The notes under the pieces are model-generated. The model worked only from the letters and a program-made list of their open reading frames with translations, was not told the origin of the DNA and searched no databases. Of a stretch of DNA of 64,000 nucleotides, positions 22,060 to 32,567 are shown in pieces (position 1 is the first letter of the stretch; each line of letters opens with the position of its first letter). Both the position numbers and the translations under genes were made by a program. The stretch is from contig OY986435.1 of the NCBI GenBank assembly GCA_963920525.1, forward strand, positions 262,014,962-262,078,961, read 5' to 3'. The stretch comes from Dichetophora obliterata. Taxonomy: Eukaryota; Arthropoda; Insecta; Diptera; Sciomyzidae.

Positions 22060-23110
22060 GAAATGCAAAACTTAAAAAAATAAATATTTCTCGAAACACT
22101 GGCAGAAAGGCAGATCGTGATAGATTATTATTTGAAAGGAAAATCTGAGCGACAAATTTCACAAATCGCCTTAAAAATTAAATCAACAATGCACGATATA
22201 ATCAAGCATTATATACAAGATAAGAGAATATGCAATAAAGAACGTACAGTAGCTAAAAATAAACTTAGCTCCAAAGATGAAAGGTATTTTTCAAGAGAAA
22301 TAATAAAATACCCATTTTTATTTGCACTAAAACTAGAGGTCTTGTTAAAACTAAATTTGAAAAAGAGTGTACACTAAGCAACAATTTGAAGAGGTTTGAA
22401 AAAAAAATGTTTAAATTGAGGAGTAGCACGAAAAAACCCCTGTATTAGAAAGAAAAGGTAATAAAGCAGATGACCAAAGACTTTCTATTCTGGAGCAAGG
22501 TTAATAAAACAGAAAACATTAGGATCTTTAGCACTTTTAAACAATAAACTTTTAGTACTGGTTTTGTTTACCGATGAGAATTTATTAAATTTATATGGTT
22601 CAGATGGAAAGCGAAAACCGAATGAAGAATTTTGCAATAAAAATTCTAAACATACGATTATGCATGGTAGAAGATCAGTCATGGTTTGGGGCTGCGTCTG
22701 ATGTTGGAAGCATTCATTTTATTGAAGGTATAATGGACAATAATATGTTCCTTGAAATTCTCATGGCGCAAGTAAAAGAAAGTGCGGGTAAATAAGGAAT
22801 TGCATACAATTTTTAGTTTTACCAAGCCAATGACCTGAAACATACGACGCTCTTGGTAAAGAATTGTGTACTTAATATTTGTCAAAATGTCATAAAAACA
22901 ACCTCAGAAGGCCCAGATTAAAATGTTATAGAACATCTATGAGATGAACTTGAACCCTGAGTGCAGTATCAGAGATGAGCAACTAAAGATCCAATCCTAA
23001 AAAAAAGTATCCCAAGTGAAGAGTGGAATCAGATTGGAGCTGAAGTTTTTAAAAATTTGGTTGCATCCATTGCCAAAAGGATTGGCAACAAAATATTAAA
23101 TTCTTAGTTT
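22060..23110 (+). pseudogene. Tc1-like transposase pseudogene
   Basis: Three recognisable blocks lie in order on the plus strand. The N-terminal DNA-binding part is in 22117-22330 (LKGKSERQISQIALKIKST, SSKDERYFSREI). The middle block reads VGSIHFIEGIMDNNMFLEIL near 22700-22770, preceded by sequence like the SVMVWG motif. A C-terminal block in shifted frames (22820-23100) still resembles FQ.DNDPKH and SPDLNPIE-type text, then LVASIAKRIG-like sequence. Stops and frameshifts separate all blocks, so the protein is lost. A Tc1 transposase would bind the terminal repeats and move the element into TA. Confidence 0.75.
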
Positions 23111-24137
23111 TAGCATTGAATTCCTTATCTGCCCGCCTTTGAATGTGAGCTCGTTTTTAAATCTTTGGTCTGATGTAATTTTGTTTCACCGTTATGTTCT
23201 AATTTTTTATGTTCTAACTATATTTCTGTTTAATTTTGCTCACCAATAAAGAACGTTTTGAAAAAATATTTACTCCAAGTTTCTTCTTACATTTTCATTT
23301 CTGAAACCAATGCGAAAGTGCTAAGAAATGTCTGCCCGACTTTCGTTGTGAGCCACTGTATATTATATTCGTATGTCGCGTGATATTCCAAAACCTTTAA
23401 ATCTTTAAGCGCGTTTTTCTCTAGACAAGGTTTTTTGAATCGGCTTCTAAGATATCTGCAGTTCTACTTGATCGATTTCGTTGAATCTTGATTCATTGTG
23501 ATCCTTATAGACTCTGTTAAGCACTAGACCTATAAAAAGTTAAAAAAAGTTTATATTTTTTTGTTGTATAGCTGAAAGTTTCGGCAAAAAATGGGGTTTT
23601 TTTATACATTTTTTTCAACGCATTTTTATTTTTTAATTTGTTTGCTTAGGTTAAGTGGTAAACTACAACCCTTAACTCAAGAATGTACTTTGATTTTTTA
23701 CTTTCAGACGCTTTGTAAAAACTGGAGACGAGAAGCCAATTGCAACAATTTTTTTTTTAACACGCTAACTTTAACGCCCTGTAGAGAATTAACAACAACT
23801 ATAAAGACAAAAAAATTTATAGTTGTATAAAAAATTTTTTTTTATTTCCTCATGAATAATTCTTTATTATGTAAAAAATTTGAATCATTAAAAAGAATAA
23901 TACTAGATTAAATAAAAATAATAAAAAGGTGTTTTTTTATAGCTACACACTGTAATAGTGCCTTCAAAAAGTTTGTACGAACATTTGACAAAATGTTAAT
24001 ATGTATTGTTTTCAATTGAACAATCCTAATTCTGCATTAATAAAAAAAAAATTTATCGAAAAATAACTTGTTGCTGTATACTAGCATATAAAAAGTCTTT
24101 CCGTACTTTTCAGTTAAGATAGCAAAATAATCACCAC

Positions 24138-24375
24138 TATTCTTGAATCCGCGTCGAGTGAATGTCGTCGTCGAGAGCTCACTTTCACCAATGAATCGTT
24201 GTCAAAGATCATTTCGACGATAAAAAATTTAAATATTTATTTGACGACGTTTGCTTAATAATTAAGTGAACACTCACTGCAGATACGACTCACTGCAGCG
24301 TCGAAATTGAAAGTTTCAAGAATATGACAATTTTGTTTCGACGTCGTTTTGAGAGCCAGCGCGGGTTCAAGAATA
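24138..24375. mobile_element. MITE with 16-bp inverted ends
   Basis: TATTCTTGAATCCGCG at 24138 and CGCGGGTTCAAGAATA ending at 24375 are inverted copies with one mismatch. The interior has GTCGTCG words on both sides. No clear target duplication. Confidence 0.6.
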
Positions 24376-24734
24376 AGGGCGAATAGTTTTCGTTTTGAAA
24401 GTATCGAAACATAGCTGCGTTTTTTCGTAAAAGTTCCAAATATTCCAAATATTTATTCACACGATTGGGGTCTATTTGAGTTCTTTTTTTATGTCTCACG
24501 TTGTCACAAAATCTTGACCCGCCTTCCCCTCTCATCGAGGTCACTCTGCATTATCTTTTTCTAAAATTTTTGGGTTTTTCTTACAATTCCTTATACATAT
24601 ATATATGTCACACATTTCCCCTCCCCCATATTATATATACCCCATACCCCTGTCACACAATGTCACAAAGTCTTAATCCCCTCCTGGCCATGATGTTTTA
24701 ACACCACTGGCCATGGAGTGGTTTGCAATATTTA

Positions 24735-25400
24735 ATATTTTTTTTCCCACAAATTATTTTTTAAGCTTTGTTAAAAAATATAAAACAAAATATTGAAAAT
24801 AATTCATTTTTATCAAAAAAATCATAGAGGGTTGCTCATGATTTTCGAAGACAGAAACTGTTTATTGAATTATGTGCCAAAATGAAGCGTGGAAAAAGAA
24901 AATTTAAAAAAAAAACCTGTGCAACAAAATAACTTTTGGCCTATTTTTTGAGCAAAATTGTAATATTTTAGAGGTTCTTTGATAACAATATAATACATTG
25001 AATTGGTGAGGTAACGGTTAATCTTTTATTTTTTCCAAAAGTATTTAATTTAACTTTCAGACAAAAAAAATTTGATGGAAATCGACTAGAAAATGGCTGA
25101 GATATTTGCTTGGATATCGCAATAATTTTGATTTCGTCATAATAATGGGAATTTTTTTAACATACTATCGGTGGAAAATATTATCAAAAAACTTTTGTAT
25201 ACCGTACTTTTCTAGATATCGCCTTAAATTTAATGTCAAAATAACGGGATTTTTTTTCAATTAAATATTTAAAAGAAATTTTACCATCACAATATATATT
25301 CACACATGTTACATACAAAAATGTTTATTATTAGGTATCCGTAAAAGATAGCGAAAAATGTCTGGAGTGTTTTTTGTACATCTTAGCAATGTCCACATCC
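24735..25400 (-). repeat. Interspersed repeat, family A, copy 2
   Basis: Same order of landmarks as copy 1 at 812-1560 (TATTTTTTGAGCAAAA, GGTAACGGTTAATC, AATGGCTGAGATATTTGC, GAGTGTTTTTTG). It also extends left through AGAAACTGTTTATTGAA, which is also present near 39765 in the inverted copy. Confidence 0.6.
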
Positions 25401-25839
25401 AGCACTTTCATTCTGTACCTTATTTTCCATTCCCGAATCCTGAAAAATCCTTACTGAATAGATATGTAAGCTTATAATTTTTATTTAAATATTTTACGTA
25501 TTTCTCAACAATAGACTTTAAACTTCAAAAGTACTTTTGAACAACTGTAACCAAAATAATATATAAAAATAGAAATAAAAAAACGATCAAGAAATGGCTA
25601 AATTATTCGCTTTGGTAAGCACTTTCTCAGTAACATTAGAGTGAATTCCTGTCTTAAGTATTTTTGCCATATTTTAAACTTTAAACGTTTAAATCTGTTT
25701 TCCGGTATCACCTACCAAAAATCAAGACCTTTCTTATTATATATCAAGTGTTTCTGTAGCTTTTGTAGATTTCCTGGAATAAGGAGACCCTTACAGGAAT
25801 AAATATATAGCAAAAATGTCTTCGTATAAAAAGACCTTC

Positions 25840-26733
25840 TTCGACTCAATAATTCGGACAAGCTAAATCACAAATTTGACAAAAAGAAAGACAACAACTA
25901 ATAAAAAAATGTCTAAATTTATTTGTAAAATAAATAGCGCTACGATTGAGCTGAAACTTTGGCAGTAAATATGTTTGGAGTAGGAGATGGTTTAAGAGTA
26001 CAAGTAAAATTTCGTTTTGAATAACGGCTTGGCACCTTCCATACAACGGCAATAGCTTAAACTCGATACCCTGCCACTTATCTACGCTAAAACCTTCATA
26101 GTGACAAATAGAATGACTTCTATTAAAACCAATCACCACTAAAAACTGTATGCGAGTTTGTAAAAGAGGGCGCGTGGCACCTCCCATACAACTCCAAAAG
26201 CAAAAACGTGATTTTTTTTTCGAAACTAACCTTTCGATAGAGTTCAAACTTTTAGAATATGTTTGCCTTGTTCTTTTTTGTGCAAAAATTTGGCGATAGG
26301 TGGCGCTTCACAACGAAATTTAACAAAACCGAATAACTAGACGCATATGAAAGCTACAATCTTGAAATTTAAACCAAAGCTGTTACCAAAGTAACTTCCC
26401 ACATATAATATAAGTGGTCCCATTCAACTTCAACACCTTAAACATGATATTTTGCCACTTATGAAATAAAAAGCTTTAAAATTGGAAAGAACGATGAATT
26501 TTCTAGAAACTACAATCACCACAAAAATATGTGCGAGATTGGAAAAGAGAACGTGGTACTACCCATATATCTCTAAAAACAAAAAACCGATTGCTGCGAA
26601 ACTGACCATGGGATTGAGTTCAAACTTTCGGAAAATTTTTACCTCGTTTATTTCAATACAGACACACAACATAAGCTGCAAAATTTAGAACTACATAGGA
26701 AAGGGGTGGCAAAGCGCGTCGGGAAATAGCTAG
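25840..26733 (+). mobile_element. Helitron 3' portion with CTAG end
   Basis: Repeated units with GGCGCGTGGCACCTCCCATA near 26168 and related words near 26030 and 26540 are followed by the terminus GCGCGTCGGGAAATAGCTAG ending at 26733, then T. This parallels the Helitron end at 57833 (GCGCCGGGTTTCAGCTAG). The 5' end is not resolved. Non-coding. Confidence 0.65.
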
Positions 26734-27840
26734 TGATTCTATGTGCTGCTTTATACGTAAAAATAATGGTTATCTGGTAAATTAGTCTTTATTATCATAT
26801 ATTATAAATTTAATTTTATAAAAACAAAAAAAAAAAAATCGAAAATATATAAAAGGAAAAGGTAGAAGACAAAATCAAACTTTTTTCACTTTTGTTTTGA
26901 AACATCGGAAATTCCGCAACATTTCGGTGAAGTGTTCGTTTAGTGTTTCTCTATTACGTCCGTGCACGTATTTGGAACTTTTATATGAGATTTCCGGTAA
27001 CGAAACTTCCGTAACGTTTCAGTAATGCGTTCGTGCATGAAAAATTCCAACATTTCTCTATGAGATTTTCGTCAATGAAATGTATGGCCGAGTTAGCAGG
27101 CTTCGTTCAAAATGAGGAAAATCGTGCACGATTCATTTGCGATTACTTTCAGACTTGGACTACTGGGCTATGATAATGGGTTGCTTTATATGCCCATTCA
27201 TTCACATGCATGCATTCATACACTGAAGTTTATGTTTCCTCAGTTGTGTGCGTGTTTTCTACCAGATGAGTTATTATGATGAATTCGTTGATTTAGCAGA
27301 AACAATGAGCACGTTTGTTCGCGCCAATTTCCCAGAATTTATAGTTTGTAATTTTTTTATAAGACTTTATTAATTAGGCTTTTTATAGTTTGCCTTTTTT
27401 AGAATGTTGGTTTCTTTATTTTACCACCAGCCATTCAACTAACGCTTAGATACATATGAATGTTCGCTAAAGCATATTGTAGAGTATGCATTAAATGAAT
27501 AATCTCTAAATGATTTTAAAAGATGAAAAGGAAGAAATAACTGAAGGTCTGTTTAGTAACGCAGTCAGTAGCTGTGAGCTCAAACTATATTAGTATTTAA
27601 AAAAATAAAAGTAAGTTTTAGACACGAGATTCTAACAAATAGTTATATTGAAAAAATAGCAAAAACATCAATTCATACACTTTGTGCAAGAATTTACATA
27701 GATTTTATGGAAAATATGGAAAAAAATTGATTTGAGAGTTTTCAAGCTTGCACAGCTAAAACCCCAAATAACAGAAGTAAGCCAAAAATATTGAATTAAA
27801 TAATGTACGTCTCAAAGAAAAATTGAAAGTTTGTGGCTTG
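26734..27840. other. Mostly unassigned; contains an inverted repeat fragment at 26960-27160
   Basis: 26960-27160 is similar to the reverse complement of 15146-15330 (CCCAGTAGTTC family), ending GGACTACTGGG near 27168. The rest has no recognisable content. Confidence 0.45.
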
Positions 27841-27993
27841 CATATATGCATTGGCGTCGGAAGCGGGGGGAAAGGTGGGCAGTTGCCCCCCACTTTTTTA
27901 GCTAGATAAACAATTTAAAAGGAAAAGTTATTCAAAATATCAGTTTTTTTACAACGATAATATTTTTGTATTATATATTTGGGTGTTTCCATA

Positions 27994-29197
27994 GTAACGG
28001 TCGTGACAGGTTTACACGAAATTTCGTAATAAAACTTTAACCTGAAATACAATGTCAAAATGATTTGTTGATTTTAAAAATATAAAATTTCAACCCCTAA
28101 AAGCAATAAGAATCATTTCATAGAAACTGCATTTTAAGGTTTTTTTAGATCAATGAATAGGTAACGGTCGTGACATTACAAATGAGCTGTTTTTGAATTC
28201 TCGGTCTTAGCAACTCAGATTGTAAAATTTTCCAAGGAATGCGTTAAATAAAAATTCTTATTAAATTCTTTGCAGTGTTTTCTGTAAGAAAACTCTACTT
28301 TTGTGTGAAAATGATGTAGCCAAATAAAAAAAAATAACTTTCAAAAGGTAACGGTTGTGACAAAAAAAAGTAACGGTCGTGACAACATAAAAAATAAAAC
28401 GGATTTGTTTTTGTAGTCGTATGTTTAACAGTATCAAAATGATTACATGGAAGTTTATGGTTATCTTAGAGAAGGCAGCAATGTTTTAAAGCTCGATTTC
28501 GTTTTTATTAATTTTCAGTTGAAGAATATACATCATTATACTCCAGACGTTTAAGGCTGCTCATTTTTAGCGCCGAAACTCCAGTTATATCACAAAGCAA
28601 ACAGTTAAAGCCAGCATTTTGAAAAAAGTGCATCTTCTGGATGTTTTCGATTGCTTTAAGATGTTCCCATCTTTTTTTAAACAGCCTGTATTTTGCTTTA
28701 TTTGGTTCTTATCGCAATACAAAACAGTCACTCCATCCAACTTTTTATTTTGAACAAAAAAATTGAAAGCTTCTGCTGGAGTATTAATTTTAGCTTGGCG
28801 AGACATGATTGCTGTCCATAAAGACCTTTTGATAGTGGCTCCAATTCCATCCACAGCGCCTTTGCCATGTCCAGTTGCAAAAAACGACCATTTCATATTT
28901 ACACCGAAGTCTTCCTTTGCAAAACATAAGTTAAATAGATTGAACCTATTTTTGAATTGAGCAGCACATCCATCCGAAAACACGTGTGAAAAGTTGAACA
29001 CAATTTTCAATAAGGTAACGGTCGTGACATTCTCAATAAATTAAAAAAAAATTGAAATGACTTCCGAGCGCTTATTTTGCTACATGAAACTCTTTAACTT
29101 ACTTACCTTGTCACCCTTAGCAACTGTGTTTTTTTATAGCTTTAACAGTTTTCACAAAATTTAAACTTTTTTTATTTGCGTGGTCACGGTCATGACA
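27994..29197 (+). repeat. Six same-strand copies of GTAACGGTCGTGACA
   Basis: Exact copies start at 27994, 28161, 28370 and 29015; variants start at 28348 (one change) and 29183 (two changes). Steps are 167, 187, 22, 645 and 168 bp. The word is GC-rich for this region and never occurs inverted. It flanks the ORF at 28585-29010 on both sides. Confidence 0.85.
28585..29010 (-). CDS. Conserved transposon-type protein fragment, unnamed family
   Basis: A 141-residue open frame. Readable signature: VFSDGCAAQFKNRFNLFNLC (residues about 10-29), then KWSFFATGHGKGAVDGIGAT and IKRSLW (about 40-65). I recall FSDG..xQ(F/Y)(K/R)N and HGKG..DG(V/I)G...KR as a recurrent signature of uncharacterised animal proteins that look transposon-derived. 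I cannot name the family, and this memory is not a search result. The acidic and histidine spacing could be part of a nuclease-like core, which is inference. The start is uncertain: the frame opens just downstream (minus sense) of a copy of the 15-bp repeat, and in relatives this would be an internal exon or the middle of a longer protein. It ends at TAA before 28585. No signal peptide or membrane segment is seen. Confidence 0.5.
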   Translation of the reverse strand: MKIVFNFSHVFSDGCAAQFKNRFNLFNLCFAKEDFGVNMKWSFFATGHGKGAVDGIGATIKRSLWTAIMSRQAKINTPAEAFNFFVQNKKLDGVTVLYCDKNQIKQNTGCLKKDGNILKQSKTSRRCTFFKMLALTVCFVI

Positions 29198-30068
29198 CAA
29201 ATTAGTGATTTTGAAAAATTTCTCAAAATTATAATTTGAAAGCTACACGTGCAAATTTTCTGCTGAACGTAGACAAAAGTAACAACTGTCAGCTGGTAAT
29301 TGTTTTGATTGCTAACTACCGTTATAAAAGTGTTGTCAAGTGATTTAAAAAAAGACTCAGTATAAAGGGGGAAAAAGTGTATGATGCACCAACTTAAAGT
29401 AGATTTTTTTACAAAAAAAATAAAAAAAATTAATCATACACCCCAGGATGTAATGGATACGTATATTTTCTATAACAAAAGAGCTAAAATGGGTCAAAGT
29501 TGATAATTTTATTTTTTGTTTGCAAGGGGTCAACTTTCGTGGAATCACCCATTTTCCTCTTCTTTCTCTCTTCTTCATGTTTCATGTGAAGAAATTTTGG
29601 TGAACTTTTTTTGCACCACCATTTGTACTGCCCCCCCATTTGTACTGCCCCACCAGACGAAATTCGCTTCCGACGCGATTGCATATATGGGTCATTCTTT
29701 TATAAACCGTACACCATTCTGACCGAACACCATTCTGAATTTTTTTTACGGGTTCTATATCGAAAAAAGAGACACGTGTTTGAGGATATTTTTTTTTTAA
29801 ATAGCTCCAGACAAAATATTCGACAGGAAAATGGCATTATATCAGCATAATTGTGGCAAATGAGCAGAGTTCTGGCAGTATGTTGAAATGTGGTGGCGGC
29901 CAGTTTAATTTTTATCAAAAAAGGCTGCCAGAAAGTAGCAGTATGAAGGCATGGAAAAGTCAGTAGAAGGCAGTGTGTCGAAATTCGGCATTGTATTGGA
30001 CGGCAACTGAAATGTTCAAGCAGCACAAACATTTTTGTTTTTTCAGCAGCAGCCTTCCTACGCACTAT

Positions 30069-30310
30069 AACGGCAGGCATATGAACTCTGTTGAATAAAA
30101 CCATTATTTTGGCATTGAACTGAAATATTTGGGCAGGCTTAAAAGTTTTGTTCTCTACAGAACAGAATGCTTTCACCCTATACTGGCAGGCACATGAACT
30201 CTATTAAAAAAAGCATTGTATTGGCATCCAATTGAAATGGTCTAGCAGCTTAAAAATGTTTTGCTTTCTAGACAACGGAATCATCTCGTCTTATACTGGA
30301 AGACGCTTTT
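30069..30310 (+). repeat. Tandem subterminal repeat, period about 112 bp
   Basis: CTATAACGGCAGGCATATGA near 30066 recurs as CTATACTGGCAGGCACATGA near 30178 and as a diverged copy near 30293. Each unit also contains GCATTGAACTGAAAT-like and CAGCTTAAAA-like words. Confidence 0.65.
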
Positions 30311-30492
30311 ATTCTGTCTAACTCTTCTGAGCTCTAATTTTTTTCTGGCCTTATCTTGCAATTTTTAGAAACCTTTTCACATTTAACATGTGAACTTGAC
30401 AGTAACAATTAATATTTTTTTGACGAAAGTTTGCATAAATGAACGTTATTTAAAAATTTATAAAGGTAAAGGTGCTTTATTCGTTTTCAATC

Positions 30493-30562
30493 ATATTAAG
30501 TGGAACACTAAAAATCATATTTAGTGGAACACTAAAAATCATATTTGGTGGAACACAAAACA
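30493..30562 (+). repeat. Short tandem repeat, about 24-bp unit, three copies
   Basis: The unit CATATTTAGTGGAACACTAA (plus AAAT) occurs three times with small changes. Confidence 0.85.
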
Positions 30563-30869
30563 TAAGAAATATCATTTACATGTAATGCAAAATTAATTTT
30601 TTAATACATTGTGGCGAAATTTACTGTATTTCAGAAGATCTGATATACTGTTGTACAAGAGTGACTTCAACATTTGATAAGACCGTCGGTTTTGAATAAT
30701 TTTTAGTGCATTTGTTAATTACTTCATAAAAATCTAGTTAAAAGTATAAGTTAAACAGAGTGCAGCTCCGTCAAAAAACCACATGAATGATAAATTCCTG
30801 GGGTCATTCATGAATCGTTTTTCGCATTGATTGCGATACAGTTCGCCATCGTAAGTGTCTTCTAGCCTG

Positions 30870-31376
30870 TCAACATTTTCTTTTTTCTACTAAAATGGTG
30901 AGCACTTGTTTGCAGAAATATGGGCGAGAAATAATTGCTCGCAGCTGTGCCACTATTGAAAAGGTGAGCAGATATCCAAATTTGCCTTTGCTTTTATATT
31001 CCTTGCATTTCCTTTTACTGGTCTGTAACAGTTGTTGCAGTGCTCCGTACACTCAATAGCAGAATTTATGTTTATGAAATGTTTTTTAAAGACATAAGTG
31101 AAGATGGGCGTTTAAGGGCATATGGATGGAATCAATCAATTCCAAAAAACTGCTTAATGCAGAATCGCTTAGTTTGTATCGTAAAACGTATGCCAGAATT
31201 GAAGTGAAGACTTCAGATGTTGATACCGGAGATCCTGGAACAAATCGATCTTTTATAGCAATCGTATCTTTACTATCCTCATCTGATGCACAATTTTTTT
31301 GATTCTGGGAAGGATGAGTGACCAGCGAATTCAACATCTTAATTAAAAACTTTAACTGATTATATGGTACAAACAA
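30870..31376 (-). pseudogene. Decayed transposase-like fragments of the 2.6-kb element
   Basis: Two minus-strand blocks. The first, 31376 down to 31086, contains TSEVFTSILAYVLRYKLSDS and FLELIDSIHMP. The second, 31052 down to 30870, contains KGKFGYLLTFSIVAQLRAII and SRPYF. The first resembles the L.....ALRH.LS..AL.DLL.L...H.P region seen in large invertebrate transposases of the EnSpm/CACTA tnp2 type. The second resembles the following (F/L)..FSI..QL..I..RP motif. A Cys-rich stretch lies between them in another frame. The blocks are in consistent order but broken by a stop and a frameshift. Assignment is from memory of the pattern and remains tentative. Confidence 0.45.
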
Positions 31377-31789
31377 TTCTCCATAAAATTTCGTTTAGGA
31401 AATCTGCTTATTTTTTGCGTGTTGGACAATGCTTTTATACAGCAATAAATTTAAAACTCACCATTCTTTTCAATCAAACTGTTCGCACACGTAGTCTCTG
31501 CTATTATTGGTGGCAATGCTATTATACCCACAGCAGTGGATTCCCTTCTTTGTTTGGATTTGCTTACACCTGATATACTAAAGATAAACTTTTTTTAAAA
31601 AAACTTAGAAATTTGCGTTTGAAAAATCTCACTCAAAATTGTATGTCACACATCAAAGCCGTTCAAAATTTAGGTGAATCGAAAAAATCGACAAACCCAA
31701 GGACCAAAAACTGTTAGTTGAATAAAAAAAGCTCAAATATATTAAATAACCTAAAATATATAAAATATATAAAAGAAACCAGTATTTTG
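31377..31789. other. Interior of the 2.6-kb element, nothing recognised
   Basis: AT-rich, with no domain or repeat seen. Confidence 0.4.
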
Positions 31790-32299
31790 CATTAAATGCC
31801 ATGTTAATGTCCCATCCAATCGCCTGCCACTACCTGCTTGTATTCTGCTCTGTACATTCCCTGCCAAGTTACTTCCACTGAACGCCACTTGCATGCTCTC
31901 TTATACATTTTTGAGCCTCTGTTAGCCAGTCTGCTGTTCTGTACAGTGGCAGTCAACTGGCTGGTTTTCGTACAATTCCCGCCCTGTCCTGCCAAAATTG
32001 GGCCAAAATAATTTCATTTCTATTCCAATAAACAGACTACCTGTCTGCCGTTTTAAGTTCAATTTCCGGCCAAAAATTTTGTCTGGGGAGAGTGCTTTAA
32101 ATGTTAGTGCCAAAAATCACGAAAATCTTAAACTTTTAACGCCCACTATTTAAAAAAAAAAAAAAAAATCCTCAAACACGTGTCTCCTTTTTTTCGATAT
32201 AGAACCCGTAAAAAAATTTCATGCAAATCAAAAATGGGTCGGTCATTTTTTGTTGAAATCTGTACGGTTTGTAAAAGAATGACCCATATACAAGGGAGA

Positions 32300-32560
32300 C
32301 AGGGGTACATTCGGCAATGACATTTTTGTTATGAAGCAGCCATCGGACAGCACTGTTAATAAGTAAAAATTATCCATTACTAGTATTTATAAATAATTCT
32401 CACTAAGTTTGGCATTTCTGTTGTCAGGCAGACAAACGCAGGCAGAAACCTGCGAAGAAACGAGATAGAAATAAAGCCAAGGTAACTTTTATCTCGCTTG
32501 TTCACATAGTTTGCCTGCGGCTGTCTGCCTGCCTGTCCGCTTCTGCCTGCCTGCCTGTCT
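32300..32560. repeat. CTGCC/GGCAG-rich inverted region
   Basis: CAGGCAGACAAACGCAGGCA near 32428 and GCCTGCGGCTGTCTGCCTG near 32511 form imperfect inverted copies, with AACGAGATAGA / TATCTCG nearer the centre. The sequence resembles the subterminal arrays of the neighbouring 2.6-kb element. Confidence 0.45.
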
Positions 32561-32567
32561 CTCCAGC

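Larger units (their letters stand above)
21592..23360 (+). mobile_element. Tc1-like element nested in the TTAA element
   Basis: Ends CAGTGGCTCACAACGAAAGT (from 21594) and its inverse (to 23358), with inverted repeats of about 65-70 bp, flanked by TA (21592-21593, 23359-23360). The intact relative at 59585-60298 shows the empty site. Length 1765 bp, including a nested MITE at 21811-21976. Confidence 0.9.
21450..23966. mobile_element. TTAA element, GGTACTATTACAGTGTG family, copy 1 (split by Tc1)
   Basis: Ends GGTACTATTACAGTGTG (from 21454) and its inverse (to 23962). Left flank TTAA (21450-21453), right flank TTCA (23963-23966, one change from TTAA). Same family as 59585-60298, which is uninterrupted. 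Without the Tc1 insert the length is about 740 bp. Non-coding. Confidence 0.85.
27841..29689. mobile_element. hAT-bounded element with conserved ORF and repeated motif
   Basis: Ends CATTGGCGTCGGAAGCG (from 27849) and its inverse CGCTTCCGACGCGATTG (to 29681), flanked by an exact 8-bp duplication CATATATG (27841-27848, 29682-29689). Just inside both ends lie GGGGG / CCCCCC blocks. Such ends plus an 8-bp duplication fit hAT. The interior does not show a hAT transposase; instead it carries the minus-strand ORF at 28585-29010 and six same-strand copies of GTAACGGTCGTGACA between 27994 and 29197. The interior may be a second, older element captured or nested inside. The right duplication overlaps the first two bases of the 29688-32286 element, so this insertion came later. 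Confidence 0.8.
29684..32290. mobile_element. 2.6-kb DNA transposon derivative with long inverted ends
   Basis: Ends TGGGTCATTCTTTTA (from 29688) and its inverse (to 32286), with TATA on both sides (29684-29687, 32287-32290). Inverted similarity continues for more than 120 bp with insertions, including ACGGGTTCTATATCG and GAGACACGTGTTTGAGGAT on the left and their inverses near 32160-32215. Inside both ends are arrays rich in GGCAG/CTGCC (29870-30310 and 31800-32050). Between them lie decayed coding blocks on the minus strand (30870-31376). The size and large subterminal arrays suggest an internally deleted copy of a large element. The superfamily is uncertain. Confidence 0.75.

Noticed and set aside
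25846..26247. 133-codon minus-strand frame
   Set aside because: Lies in Helitron tandem units with stops in the equivalent frame of sister units; no domain recognised.
28763..28960. 65-codon plus-strand frame
   Set aside because: Antisense shadow of the conserved minus-strand ORF at 28585-29010.
29700..30176. 158-codon minus-strand frame
   Set aside because: It runs across the inverted end and subterminal GGCAG repeats of the 2.6-kb element; no family pattern, and the same sequence repeats tandemly out of frame.
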